Shown piece after piece: positions 17,899 through 26,186 of a stretch of 50,464 bases of DNA. Every line of letters starts with the position of its first letter. Within the stretch, counting starts at the first letter, position 1. The notes below the pieces were generated by a model, which saw nothing but the letters and a program-made list of their open reading frames with translations, did no database searches and was not told where the DNA came from. This stretch comes from Allocoleopsis franciscana PCC 7113 (GTDB taxonomy: Bacteria > Cyanobacteriota > Cyanobacteriia > Cyanobacteriales > Coleofasciculaceae): the NCBI RefSeq assembly GCF_000317515.1, contig NC_019761.1:1-50464 (forward strand), written 5' to 3'. The position numbers were made by a program, and so were the translations under genes.

Positions 17899-18904
17899 AA
17901 AGTCGTTACAAACTATGACCTTTAAAGAGCGGCTCTACATTGTCAATAACATCTACGTCGTCTATCCCCGGTTCAAGGAAATTCTAAGTGCCATCAATGA
18001 TTGTCGTCATTTTTCGGACTTGAAAGATGAACCGGAATGCTTATTTTTAAAGGGTGCGACGGGAGCCGGGAAAACTACGCTCATCAAGAGCTATGAAAAA
18101 GACTATCCCAGAAAAGAAACTCCAGAAGGGACTGTAGTTCCAATCCTGTCTGTCACGATTCCTTCCCCTGCTACCGTCAAAAGCGTCGTCAGTAAGCTGC
18201 TGTGGGAATTGGGAGACCCAGCCTATGAGCGGGGCACTATCAGCACTCAGACAATCCGGCTGATTGGATTGATGAAAGATTGTGGGGTATCTCTTGTTTT
18301 CTTAGATGAATTCCAGCATTTTATTGACCGAGATTCAGCTAAAGTCCTCAAAACGGTATCCGACTGGTTGAAGGACTTGATATTAGATACAAAAGTGCCA
18401 ATGGTCTTAATTGGACTGCCGGAGGCGGAAACTGTTTTCCAGTTCAACCCGCAATTGAGCCGGAGGTTTGCTAATCGGCATAATCTTAGCCCTTTTGAGT
18501 GGTCGGTGGATGCTGGGAAAGAATTTCGCACGTTTCTCCACGCAGTCGAGTCTCAACTTCCCTTATTGGAGCCGTCGGATTTGGCTAGTGAGGAAATGGC
18601 ACTCCGTTTTTACTATGCCTCAGACGGAATTGTCGCCTACGTCATGAAGCTGGTTCGGTATGGAGCACATCTAGCCTTGAAGCAAGGGCAAGAAAAACTG
18701 GACTTAAATGTTTTAGCGATTGCCTTTGACAAGTATGTCAAAGCCGATAAGCCGACTAAGCATAATCCCTTTTTAACTGATGAATTTCTGGGTGATAGTC
18801 AAGAGAATATGACTTTTTTCAAGCCAAATCAGGTCGGAGCTACTAACTCCAGAATCAAACCGAAGAAGAAAACTAAAAAGGCATCAGATGTTTTGCATAA
18901 ATAG
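17885..18904 (+). CDS. tnsC: TnsC-like AAA+ regulator
   Basis: This 339-residue AAA+ ATPase forms filaments or rings on target DNA and links the targeting subunit to the TnsA/TnsB transposase. Walker A is LKGATGAGKTTLIK, Walker B is VSLVFLDEFQHF, and an arginine-rich sensor stretch reads LSRRFANRHNLSPFEW. I choose the ATG at 17885 (MQIDKKSLQTMTFKERLYI), which overlaps the tnsB stop by 14 bases; the 30 upstream codons are the out-of-frame tnsB tail. The basic C-terminus (RIKPKKKTKKASDVLHK) may contact DNA. Confidence 0.92.
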   Translation: MQIDKKSLQTMTFKERLYIVNNIYVVYPRFKEILSAINDCRHFSDLKDEPECLFLKGATGAGKTTLIKSYEKDYPRKETPEGTVVPILSVTIPSPATVKSVVSKLLWELGDPAYERGTISTQTIRLIGLMKDCGVSLVFLDEFQHFIDRDSAKVLKTVSDWLKDLILDTKVPMVLIGLPEAETVFQFNPQLSRRFANRHNLSPFEWSVDAGKEFRTFLHAVESQLPLLEPSDLASEEMALRFYYASDGIVAYVMKLVRYGAHLALKQGQEKLDLNVLAIAFDKYVKADKPTKHNPFLTDEFLGDSQENMTFFKPNQVGATNSRIKPKKKTKKASDVLHK

Positions 18905-18927
18905 AGTTCGAGAGCAGTAAGTGTTGA

Positions 18928-20139
18928 GTGAAAAGTAGAAGACTGTTGAGGAGACCTCGTCCCTATCCCGATGAAAGTCTGGCGGGTTATATCATCCGAC
19001 TTACTGAGGCCAACTACTACTCGTCTCCTCAGTGGATTTTTCAAATGGCCGGCTTGAGAGCAAGAGGCATATATGGCAATGTCTTCAATCGTGAGAAAGA
19101 TGATTTATCTAGGCTGAGCAATATTTCTGGTGTCGAGGCAGATATTCTTTGGTCGATGGCATTTCCTGCCAATACCTTGATGTACCCTAAAGCTGTGAAG
19201 CAAGTTAAGGTTTTTGACCATGTTGTTCCCACCGATGCTTTGAATCGCCAGCAGATTCAACTGTGTCCGATTTGTTTACAAGAAAAACCTTATTATCGTT
19301 TCTTATGGGAGTTATCAATTGTTAGTGCCTGTCCTCTTCATCATTGTTTACTGATTGATAGATGTCCCCAGTGTCAAGAGCCGATTCACTGGTCTAGACC
19401 TAAAATAGCTATATGCTCCTGTCAATTTGACTGGCGCTCTTTTCAGCCACCAGCCGTGTCAAGCGAACACATTACCTTATCCAATCTTATCTATAAGCTG
19501 TGTCATCTAGATGGTTTGCCTTCTGAGAATCACTTAAGAGTATCTTCAGATAATCCTGTGACTCAATTAAATTTGGGGAGCCTAGTGAATCTTTTAGTTT
19601 CTCTGTTAAGATTTTGTCGCCTTCCGGGAATTAGATACCAAGTGTTTCCGCCCAAAGAAGCAAGTTTAGGATTTGACTTGAAATCGGCGAGTGAGTTTGA
19701 GCGAGTTTTTGCTTTATTGAAAAATTGGCCGAATAACTTCTGTCAATTAATGGATAGGCACGAGGTTTTTCTTGGATATGGTGCTTCTAACAGGTATGTT
19801 TCTAGCTGGCGGTTCAGAGATGTCCAGATTTTTTTTGAATCAGTGTTTATTTGGTTCGCTCAAAAGCCTTGGGAATTTATCCAAGAGGTATTCGCCGATT
19901 ATTTTGAGAGATTTTTGAGAAAGGTTGCCATTAAAAATATCCAAATATCTTTCTATAAAAATTTTCGCTATTACTCAATTTGTATCTCGTTAACTCGAAA
20001 AACTCGTCTAACCGAAAAATTAGCATCTAGGTCGGAGCTAGAAGGACTAACCTTAGCTAAACTTTTTGCTGAAAGTCGAATCGATATGTATAACGAAACC
20101 CTTTTCTTTCGGATGAGATACTTCCCTGACTGCTTCTAG
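18928..20139 (+). CDS. tniQ: TniQ/TnsD-family target selector
   Basis: This 403-residue protein has an N-terminal TniQ domain (MKSRRLLRRPRPYPDESLAGYIIRLTEANYY, the classic opening, here two adjacent blocks). Zinc-ribbon motifs follow: LCPICL with CPLHHCLLIDRCPQCQEPI and CSCQFDW. The ~200-residue C-terminal part (LKNWPNNFCQLMDRH, FRYYSICISL) is AT-richer and probably binds DNA. The size lies between the short TniQ of CASTs and the long TnsD. It is the only visible targeting subunit. The start is a GTG at 18928; no better start is in frame. Whether it reads a fixed attachment site near the tyrosine recombinase gene is open. Confidence 0.88.
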   Translation: MKSRRLLRRPRPYPDESLAGYIIRLTEANYYSSPQWIFQMAGLRARGIYGNVFNREKDDLSRLSNISGVEADILWSMAFPANTLMYPKAVKQVKVFDHVVPTDALNRQQIQLCPICLQEKPYYRFLWELSIVSACPLHHCLLIDRCPQCQEPIHWSRPKIAICSCQFDWRSFQPPAVSSEHITLSNLIYKLCHLDGLPSENHLRVSSDNPVTQLNLGSLVNLLVSLLRFCRLPGIRYQVFPPKEASLGFDLKSASEFERVFALLKNWPNNFCQLMDRHEVFLGYGASNRYVSSWRFRDVQIFFESVFIWFAQKPWEFIQEVFADYFERFLRKVAIKNIQISFYKNFRYYSICISLTRKTRLTEKLASRSELEGLTLAKLFAESRIDMYNETLFFRMRYFPDCF

Positions 20140-20355
20140 ATTCTAGATGTGTAGAGCCTGAGAAAAATACCTCCTCTCTCATTCGGAGCTTTCGACCCAA
20201 AACCCTCACTGATGGAAGTTCTCCCTTTAGGGAGAACTTCCCCCTTCTAGAATGATTATTATTCTTTGATAATCAGCTCTAGTTCTCCTCCAAGGTTCTG
20301 AAAGCCTTGACCGAGTTCCGGGTTTCGGCTGAAATTCAGTGCATGAGGGTCGAAA
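20140..20355 (+). terminator. Hairpin terminator after tniQ and non-coding right arm
   Basis: A perfect 11-bp stem with a 4-base loop, GAAGTTCTCCC / GGGAGAACTTC at 20215-20240, is followed by CCCCTTCTAG and an AT-rich stretch. It probably ends the tns operon. The rest of the right arm up to the end repeats holds no gene that I can support. Confidence 0.6.
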
Positions 20356-20482
20356 ATTTCATCAGATGCGCCATAGAGGTAGGAAATTTTCATTTATTGG
20401 GTCAAAATTTTTCATCTTATGTGCAAATCAGAGGGCTGAAAGTGCCGTCAGTCCGTGGGAAAAATTTCAACTTATGTGCAAA
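20356..20482 (-). repeat. Right-end TnsB binding-site repeats
   Basis: Inverted relatives of the left-end repeat occur as TTTCAACTTATGTGCAAA (20465-20482), TTTTCATCTTATGTGCAAA (20409-20427), TTTTCATTTATTGGGTC (20387-20403) and a weaker ATTTCATCAGATGCG (20356-20370). The outermost copy mirrors the outermost left copy and is followed by CCGACA at 20483-20488. Confidence 0.8.
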
Positions 20483-20488
20483 CCGACA

Positions 20489-20493
20489 AAGTA
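20489..20493. repeat. Target-site duplication AAGTA, right copy
   Basis: AAGTA follows the transposon end CCGACA and matches 14907-14911. From here to 20749 lies the sequence that originally stood upstream of the tyrosine recombinase; I see no gene in it. Confidence 0.9.
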
Positions 20494-20749
20494 AACTCGC
20501 ATTTATCTGCTCCATTTTTCCGATGGAATCAAAGTGCGTGTGCGGCTTTTTGTGTCGATGAATTACGCGGTTGCCAATCAGTGCCAATCTCTGCAACTGT
20601 CCTATCAAGGCTCAAGTCACTACTACTCTCAACCCAGGTTTTTAATCACAACTGGGTAGACTTTCAAGGAAACTGGTCACGACAAGCCCCATTGCAACAC
20701 AGATTTCGGCAAAACTCAGGTTAATCGAAGCGCTCTTGCGAAAGGACTT

Positions 20750-21376
20750 ATGAACGACACGAGTGAAATTGCGAAAACCGAAAGCCCTCGCTCACTATTG
20801 GCGGCAGTGATTCAATTTGTTCCTGCCGCACTCGTCATCCTCCGCTTTTTCATAGGACCGTTACTACTACTCAATGCGATCGATGGCAAGACAGATGCCT
20901 GGTTCATTGTTGGGTTTGTAGCAGCGTTTCTCTCAGATATCTTTGATGGTGTCATCGCACGCCGTCTCGGTGTTAGTACCGCTTCCCTGAGAAGGGCTGA
21001 TAGTTGGGCAGATGTCTGCCTGTATATTTGCGTTGCAATCAGTGCTTTTTTGGTGCATTCTGATGTGATTATTGCCTTCTCTCATGGGTTGAGTGCGGTA
21101 GTCGGCATTCAATTGATTTGGTGGGTCGTGAATTTAGCCAAATACGGTCAACCTGCCAGCTATCATACTTATTCAGCCAAAACCTGGGGAGTCACCCTGT
21201 TTGTTGCCACGATCGCTCTGTTCGGCTTTGGTTATGGAGGATTGACGCTGAATCTTGCGATCGCCGTGGGCATTATTCACACTCTAGAAGAAATTGCAAT
21301 GACGTTAATCCTTCCTCAGTGGACTCATGATGTATTGAGTATTGTACATGCACTCAGGTTGCGCCAATCTTACTAA
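20750..21376 (+). CDS. CDP-alcohol phosphatidyltransferase family membrane protein
   Basis: This 208-residue integral membrane enzyme would transfer a phosphoalcohol from a CDP-alcohol such as CDP-diacylglycerol. The family motif D-x2-D-G-x2-A-R-x8-G-x3-D-x3-D is seen as DIFDGVIARR then LRRADSWAD. All four Asp and the AR pair are kept, but the conserved Gly is Leu. About five or six hydrophobic segments are present (for example AALVILRFFIGPLLLL, WGVTLFVATIALFGFGYG). The ATG at 20750 follows AAAGGA. The missing Gly makes the exact reaction uncertain; a PgsA-like role is possible. Confidence 0.8.
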   Translation: MNDTSEIAKTESPRSLLAAVIQFVPAALVILRFFIGPLLLLNAIDGKTDAWFIVGFVAAFLSDIFDGVIARRLGVSTASLRRADSWADVCLYICVAISAFLVHSDVIIAFSHGLSAVVGIQLIWWVVNLAKYGQPASYHTYSAKTWGVTLFVATIALFGFGYGGLTLNLAIAVGIIHTLEEIAMTLILPQWTHDVLSIVHALRLRQSY

Positions 21377-21455
21377 AGAGAAGGCGATGCTGCTGAGTAG
21401 CCGCTACGAAGAGCGCAGCTTGTACTATAGTATCCTTGGTAAAAACATCCAGCCC

Positions 21456-21752
21456 ATGATACTAGAGGTTGCCATCCTTGATGTTAAGCCCAGTATGGTT
21501 AATGAGTTTGAAACAGCTTTTAAAACAGCTTCAACCATTATTGCCTCCATGCCAGGGTACATCTCTCATGAACTCCAACGTTGCTTAGAAACCACGAACC
21601 GTTATATTCTACTTGTGCGCTGGCATTCGTTAGAAGACCACACCATTGGGTTTCGACAATCGCCAGAGTACCAACAGTGGCGTTCCTTGTTGCATCACTT
21701 CTATGACCCGTTCCCAACAGTGGAACACTATGAGGTGGTTGCTTTTGGCTAG
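21456..21752 (+). CDS. Antibiotic biosynthesis monooxygenase (ABM) domain protein
   Basis: The ATG at 21456 gives a 98-residue protein, MILEVAILDVKPSMVNEFETAF..., a single ABM ferredoxin-like domain of the YgiN type. The motif MPGYISHELQRCLETTNRYILLVRW (here read across two strands) and the C-terminal FYDPFPTVEHYEVV are typical. Such proteins act on quinones or heme, or are of unknown activity. An open frame extends upstream to 21342, overlapping the previous gene, but lacks family similarity. It overlaps the convergent SOUL gene by four bases at the stops. Confidence 0.8.
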   Translation: MILEVAILDVKPSMVNEFETAFKTASTIIASMPGYISHELQRCLETTNRYILLVRWHSLEDHTIGFRQSPEYQQWRSLLHHFYDPFPTVEHYEVVAFG

Positions 21753-22369
21753 CTATTTACCCGACGAATTGGAATTTGGATTTCACTGCGCTTGGCAGGT
21801 TCGGGGACATAGGGAGCATCGTAGAAGAAGCGGCGAGGTGAACCGACAACAGTCCACTCTGGGTGCTGCGCTAACCACTCTCGTAACCGTTCCATGTTCT
21901 TTTGGTAGCTGGAGTAATCGTAACTGCCTTTTAGCCCAAGACTGACGACTGTCATGGGTGCAATGTCTTCTACCTGGATGTTTTGTGCAATCTCAGAAGG
22001 GTAGATGTCAGTGCTGCGGTAGAGGAATGAAACAAGCGCTTCACCGCGTTCATCGGGTGCGCCTATCTCATTGGCTTCCAGGGTGCTAACTGGATAACGG
22101 GTTTCTACCGGAGCTGTCATGGAGATATTGTTAGAGCTGATGTGGCGATAGAGAGGGTCAAAGGCTCTATTGGCTGCCATTGAGAGTTCTCCTGAATAGC
22201 GAACTGTGGCAGAACGGTAGGCAGGATATTGTTTGACTTCAATTTGTCCTTCTGGTGTTGGAGGGGGAAATCCTTCTGGCAAGGGAGCAGCAGTAGCACT
22301 GTAGGCGAAAAATGCGATCGCAACTACTGCCAACACGCCTATCGGTAAAAGCAAATTCTCTAGCTTCAC
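21749..22369 (-). CDS. SOUL-family heme-binding protein
   Basis: This 206-residue protein has an N-terminal hydrophobic segment, LLLPIGVLAVVAIAFFAYSA, that is a signal peptide or membrane anchor. The SOUL/HBP domain follows (IEVKQYPAYRSATVRYSGE, AFDPLYRHISSNNISMTAPV, YSSYQKNMERLREWL). SOUL proteins bind heme or tetrapyrroles; bacterial and plastid members are poorly defined. It is convergent with the ABM gene and shares four bases at the stops. Confidence 0.88.
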   Translation of the reverse strand: MKLENLLLPIGVLAVVAIAFFAYSATAAPLPEGFPPPTPEGQIEVKQYPAYRSATVRYSGELSMAANRAFDPLYRHISSNNISMTAPVETRYPVSTLEANEIGAPDERGEALVSFLYRSTDIYPSEIAQNIQVEDIAPMTVVSLGLKGSYDYSSYQKNMERLREWLAQHPEWTVVGSPRRFFYDAPYVPEPAKRSEIQIPIRRVNS

Positions 22370-22395
22370 AAGGAACCTCAGAAACTCATCCTATT

Positions 22396-22509
22396 CTAAG
22401 TCTGGCAGTTTTTCACGGGGGCAGGCGCACCGTCGTTGAGGGCGATCGCTTCTCGTGCTGCCTCAGCTTTGGGGGAGTGGACTTCGAGGAGGATGGTGCG
22501 ATCGCCCAT
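22396..22509 (-). pseudogene. Short decayed ORF, unknown
   Basis: A 37-codon frame reads MGDRTILLEVHSPKAEAAREA and ends KNCQT. It contains two HIP1 sites in frame and looks like the tail of a conserved cyanobacterial protein, but I cannot name it. No promoter or RBS is evident. Confidence 0.3.
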
Positions 22510-22600
22510 TTTTTATATAACTCTCTAAGGCTCCGGATTACAAACTCCCACTGACGAAGAACTTAACAAAAATAGATGTTAAACGCAGGAGGGTTGAGTT

Positions 22601-23008
22601 ATGACTGATCCGGTGAGCTTGTCGGCTGGAGCGATCGCAGTTCTGGTTGCTACCAAAGCTTTTGAAAAGACCGGGGAAAAGCTAAGTGAGAGTACCTGGA
22701 ACTTGGTTAGTAAATTCCTAGCTTCACTGAGACGCAAAGATCCAAGCACAGCAACTGCAATTGAGAGAGTGGCTCAACAACCTACCTTAGCAGAGCAACA
22801 ACCTGCTGATTTTGGTACCGCTGTGCTGATTGACAAAGTGGAGGAAGCTGCTAAAGATGATTTGGAAGTACGGCAAGATGTTCAAGCCATTGCTGATGCA
22901 CTTCAGTCTCAGCCAGGAACCATCGTCAATATGACCAAGCTAGCGGAGCAAATTGGTGTCTTAGTTCAAGGTGGCTATGCTGATTTTAGAGGATCAAACT
23001 TTTTCTGA
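22601..23008 (+). CDS. N-terminal fragment of the split STAND/TPR gene
   Basis: This is the 135-codon part upstream of the TGA. It has a good RBS (AGGAGGG, about 8 bases before the ATG). The sequence is mostly helical with a hydrophobic start, and the family is commonly seen at the N-terminus of long cyanobacterial NTPase/TPR proteins. It could still be made as a short protein. Confidence 0.6.
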   Translation: MTDPVSLSAGAIAVLVATKAFEKTGEKLSESTWNLVSKFLASLRRKDPSTATAIERVAQQPTLAEQQPADFGTAVLIDKVEEAAKDDLEVRQDVQAIADALQSQPGTIVNMTKLAEQIGVLVQGGYADFRGSNFF

Positions 23009-23248
23009 ATACAGTCGTCGGGAGGGACACCGACAAATGACAGTACCCGAAAAAATGGACTTATTACAAATCCACCGAATCTAGCGCAGTGGCAATCTCG
23101 GCATGAGTTTGAGACACAACTTCATGAAAAGTTCAAAGATACCAAGCGGCGGATAATTGGTATTCAGGGTATTGGAGGCATTGGGAAGTCTTGGTTAGCA
23201 GCGTATTTCTATAACCTCACCGAGAACTACTCTCTACAAGACACGGAT

Positions 23249-25840
23249 TTGCAGAGCATCCCTCCACATGGTAGGGAACATTTACACTTTGCCAATCAGT
23301 TTTGGGCAGATGTAAGACAAGCTCCTGACTTTGGAATTTTTGCAGAACAGGTTCTCAAAGCATTAATAGGAGAGTCTCTAGAGGAGTTTTCAAGACTTAC
23401 TACAATTGAAAAAATTAATAAACTTGTTAAACACTTAAATCAGCAACGCTGTTTGCTCGTAATTGACAACTTAGAAGTACTTTTAGATGAGCAGCAGTGG
23501 AAAGACGAAGGATATCAGCAATTCTTTAGCTGCTGGAAAGAGCAGGGCAAGAATAGTACCATCTTACTCACGAGCCAAGAAATCCCATTTTCACTTCAGT
23601 ATGAAAGCTGGCTAATGCTCAACGGGCTTGAGCCAAGAGAGGGTGGAAACTTTTTGTCATCTTTAGGAGTGCAGAGTAATCCTTCTGAGTCTAATGAGCA
23701 AGATGAACTTGAAAATTTTTCGCAGATGTTGGACGGACATCCTCTAGCCCTACGATTAGCAGCTAGTTATCTACGCTTATACTGCAAAGGCAAAAATATT
23801 CTGAGTCAAGCGAGGCAGGTTGGTTTAGTCAGCTTCCCAAGTATAACAAAAGAGGCTTCAGATGAACATCGTGGTGAACAAACGTGTTTGGAAAGACTCC
23901 TACAGCGACATTTAGAACGCTTAACACAGAATCAGTATTTATCTCTCATTGATTTAAGTGTGTATCGGCTGCCATTCACTGAAGACGCAGCGACAGCGAT
24001 GATTGGAGTTACTGATTTAATTGAAGTTTTAAGAGTCTTAGAAGCATTTGTACAGCGATCGCTCTTGACTAAAAGCGGGAATTTATATCAACTTCAGCCC
24101 TCAATACAGAAATATATCCAAGGCATTGCTGGCAATCAAACCGTAGCACATCAGAAAGCAACTCACTACTATCAAAAAAACATTAAATCAGAACCTTGGT
24201 CTGACCTAGAAGACATTAGAGCTAATTTAGAACTTTTCTATCATCAATGCCAATTTGGAAGTTACCTAGATGCTTTCACTACTACAGAGTGCGTAGCTGA
24301 CTTTCTAGACCTAAAGGGTTATATCTTGCAGATATTAAATATGTATGAACATCTCCAATTGAACTGGCAGGATGATGAAACAAATCAAAAAGAAAGAAAT
24401 ATAATTTGGAATCGGCTCGGTTACATACGATATTATGTAGGACAAGCCAGCTCTGCATTTCAATGTTATCAGCAAGCATTAAACATCTCTTTTGTTATTG
24501 GAGAAGGAAGGTGTGAAGCAATAGCATTGAAAGGTTTAGGCGATCTTCACAACAAGCCTGGAACCTTTGAGCAAGCTATTGACTACTACCAACAGGCATT
24601 AGAAATTGCACGGCAGATTAACGAGAAAGATATAGAAGTAGATTCTTTATCAGGGCTTGGAAGCGTTTATTTTCAGCGCAGTCAATATGAAAAGTCAATT
24701 GATGCATACCAAAAAGCATTACAACGTCATCGGACTAGTGGAATTAATACAAAGAGATATAGGAAGACTGAGTTAAGCATCATTTTAGCTTTGGGAATTG
24801 CTTACAAATGGCAGCATGATTATGGTAGAGCGATACTAGTTCATCGAGAAGTTCTGGCGATAGCTCAGAATATTGGAGATAAAGAACATGAATTTGATGC
24901 TTATTTCGGACTTGGATTTATTCACTTTGTACAAGATAAATATTCAGAATCTATTGGTTATTATAGAGAAGCATTAAAAATTGCTAAAGATATTGGCATT
25001 CAACAGAAAGAAGCATGGATTCTTACAGATTTTGGACGCATATGCTGTGCTTGCAAACAATATCCGGAAGCACTTGACTATTACAAACAAGCGTTAGAGT
25101 TAAACAGTACCCTAGGTTGTCAGAGAGGTATGGCATGGACGTTAATGCATCAAGGCAGCGTTTATGTTGGACTAGAAGAATATAAGGAAGCAATTGAGCT
25201 TTACAAGCAATCTATTAATATTTACAAAGCGATTTCCTTATTTAGAGAAATGATACAAGCTTTGTGTTTAATGGGAGTTGCTTATGATTTTATAGGTGAC
25301 TTCAATCAAGCAAATGAAATTTATCAAGAAGCAATAACAGTTGCTCAAGCTACAGAGTATGGGCATTATGAAGCTGTATCATATCTACTTCAAACAATAT
25401 CTCTAGCTAAACCAGGAGATAGCCTTAATGCTTTACAATCTATTCAAAGAGCTAAAATCTTATTTCAAAGAATGGGGATTGAAGATGAAATACAGCACTG
25501 TGATGCTGTTAGCCAAAATTATGTTTTCCAAGTATCATCTCCATCGAAATTACATTTTGAAATTCCTGATTTGCCAAAGTTAGACTTACCTGAACGAGAA
25601 GATTCTACAATTACTAAACAGAGTGAACAATCATCTGACTCTTTATCAGATTATCAGCAATCAGCAATATCATCTGATGTAAGTTTTTCATTGACGATAG
25701 TATTCTACTTATTCATCTCTTTATTTATCTTGGCTAACTTCATACAAGGTCATCTAATTTTAGGTAGTATCTTTCTATTAGTCGCAGTATTTTTTTTCTT
25801 TGGTCAATACCTTTATTCCAAAAGGTCACAACGCAAGTAG
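23249..25840 (+). CDS. TPR-containing part of the split STAND gene
   Basis: This is the 863-codon open part that begins at the first usable start (TTG) after the TGA. It contains Walker B, the ARC-like region, the TPR array and the two C-terminal membrane segments, but not the P-loop, which lies upstream at about 23167-23200. Translation from 23249 would therefore give a protein without nucleotide binding. Confidence 0.6.
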   Translation: MQSIPPHGREHLHFANQFWADVRQAPDFGIFAEQVLKALIGESLEEFSRLTTIEKINKLVKHLNQQRCLLVIDNLEVLLDEQQWKDEGYQQFFSCWKEQGKNSTILLTSQEIPFSLQYESWLMLNGLEPREGGNFLSSLGVQSNPSESNEQDELENFSQMLDGHPLALRLAASYLRLYCKGKNILSQARQVGLVSFPSITKEASDEHRGEQTCLERLLQRHLERLTQNQYLSLIDLSVYRLPFTEDAATAMIGVTDLIEVLRVLEAFVQRSLLTKSGNLYQLQPSIQKYIQGIAGNQTVAHQKATHYYQKNIKSEPWSDLEDIRANLELFYHQCQFGSYLDAFTTTECVADFLDLKGYILQILNMYEHLQLNWQDDETNQKERNIIWNRLGYIRYYVGQASSAFQCYQQALNISFVIGEGRCEAIALKGLGDLHNKPGTFEQAIDYYQQALEIARQINEKDIEVDSLSGLGSVYFQRSQYEKSIDAYQKALQRHRTSGINTKRYRKTELSIILALGIAYKWQHDYGRAILVHREVLAIAQNIGDKEHEFDAYFGLGFIHFVQDKYSESIGYYREALKIAKDIGIQQKEAWILTDFGRICCACKQYPEALDYYKQALELNSTLGCQRGMAWTLMHQGSVYVGLEEYKEAIELYKQSINIYKAISLFREMIQALCLMGVAYDFIGDFNQANEIYQEAITVAQATEYGHYEAVSYLLQTISLAKPGDSLNALQSIQRAKILFQRMGIEDEIQHCDAVSQNYVFQVSSPSKLHFEIPDLPKLDLPEREDSTITKQSEQSSDSLSDYQQSAISSDVSFSLTIVFYLFISLFILANFIQGHLILGSIFLLVAVFFFFGQYLYSKRSQRK

Positions 25841-25991
25841 TTGCAGAGTGGATGGCACCTGCGAAGTTTATTGTTTCAGATGCTACTGGCATGGTCTTAC
25901 GAGCGATCGCCTTAAGCGCCTCTGTAGGAGGAAGGATGTGGACTCAGGAGCCTCTTCCTTAAAGTAAAAAAAGTAACACACGCTCACAGTC

Positions 25992-26186
25992 ATGCCAGAA
26001 AGACCAGAAGTCAGACGGTTTGCCGATGCCTTAAATCAGGCAGTTGGGGGCAAACCCATCGTGTCACTCTTGGCACGGACAAAAACAGCAAAAGCTTGGG
26101 AAAAAGAGCATCCAAGTGTTTTACTCAACAGGCGTATCGAACGAGTGCGATCGCACGGCAAGCACCTAGTTGGCTTAATCGATAGT
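25992..26186 (+). pseudogene. nei: Truncated Nei/Fpg-type DNA glycosylase
   Basis: About 65 codons start MPERPEVRRFADALNQAV and run to RVRSHGKHLVGLID, the N-terminal domain of a formamidopyrimidine-DNA glycosylase or endonuclease VIII. Pro2 and Glu3 of the active site are present, but the usual Gly after Glu3 is Arg (MPER for MPEG). The helix-two-turn-helix and zinc finger, some 200 residues, are missing. The frame changes into unrelated sequence at about 26187. Confidence 0.8.

Larger units (their letters stand above)
14912..20488 (+). mobile_element. Complete Tn7-like transposon (tnsA-tnsB-tnsC-tniQ)
   Basis: The 5577-bp element has ends TGTCGG...CCGACA and a perfect 5-bp duplication AAGTA. 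It carries only the transposition genes, tnsA, tnsB, tnsC and tniQ, all on the plus strand, in a tightly packed operon. TnsB-site-like repeats with consensus GCACATAAGNTGAAAA occur at least four times at the left end (14918-14999) and in inverted orientation at the right end (20356-20482). No cas gene, CRISPR array or other cargo was found inside, so target choice must come from TniQ (TnsD-like), from a factor elsewhere, or be relaxed. Confidence 0.93.
22601..25840 (+). pseudogene. NB-ARC-like STAND NTPase with TPR array, split by in-frame TGA
   Basis: The reading frame runs from ATG 22601 to TAG 25840 (1080 codons) with a single internal stop, TGA at 23006-23008. The N-terminal 135 residues (MTDPVSLSAGAIAVLVATKAFEK) form a helical effector-type domain. 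After the TGA the frame continues as IQSSGGTPTNDS to the P-loop GIQGIGGIGKSWLAAY, then Walker B CLLVIDNLEVLL, sensor TILLTSQE and the GxP-like motif DGHPLALRLAASYL. At least eight TPRs follow (for example AIDYYQQALEIARQ). Two hydrophobic segments (TIVFYLFISLFILANF, LGSIFLLVAVFFFFG) end the protein. No ATG, GTG or TTG lies between the TGA and the P-loop, so a restart would lose the NTPase site. This fits pseudogenisation, readthrough or a sequencing error. Confidence 0.8.

Noticed and set aside
14912-20488. CRISPR-associated transposon (CAST)
   Set aside because: No Cas12k, Cascade genes or repeat-spacer array lie within the ends, and TnsA is present.
4080-23008. Selenocysteine or alternative genetic code explaining the TGA codons
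   Set aside because: Many other genes in the window end in TGA normally, and no SECIS or suppressor is visible; mutation is simpler.
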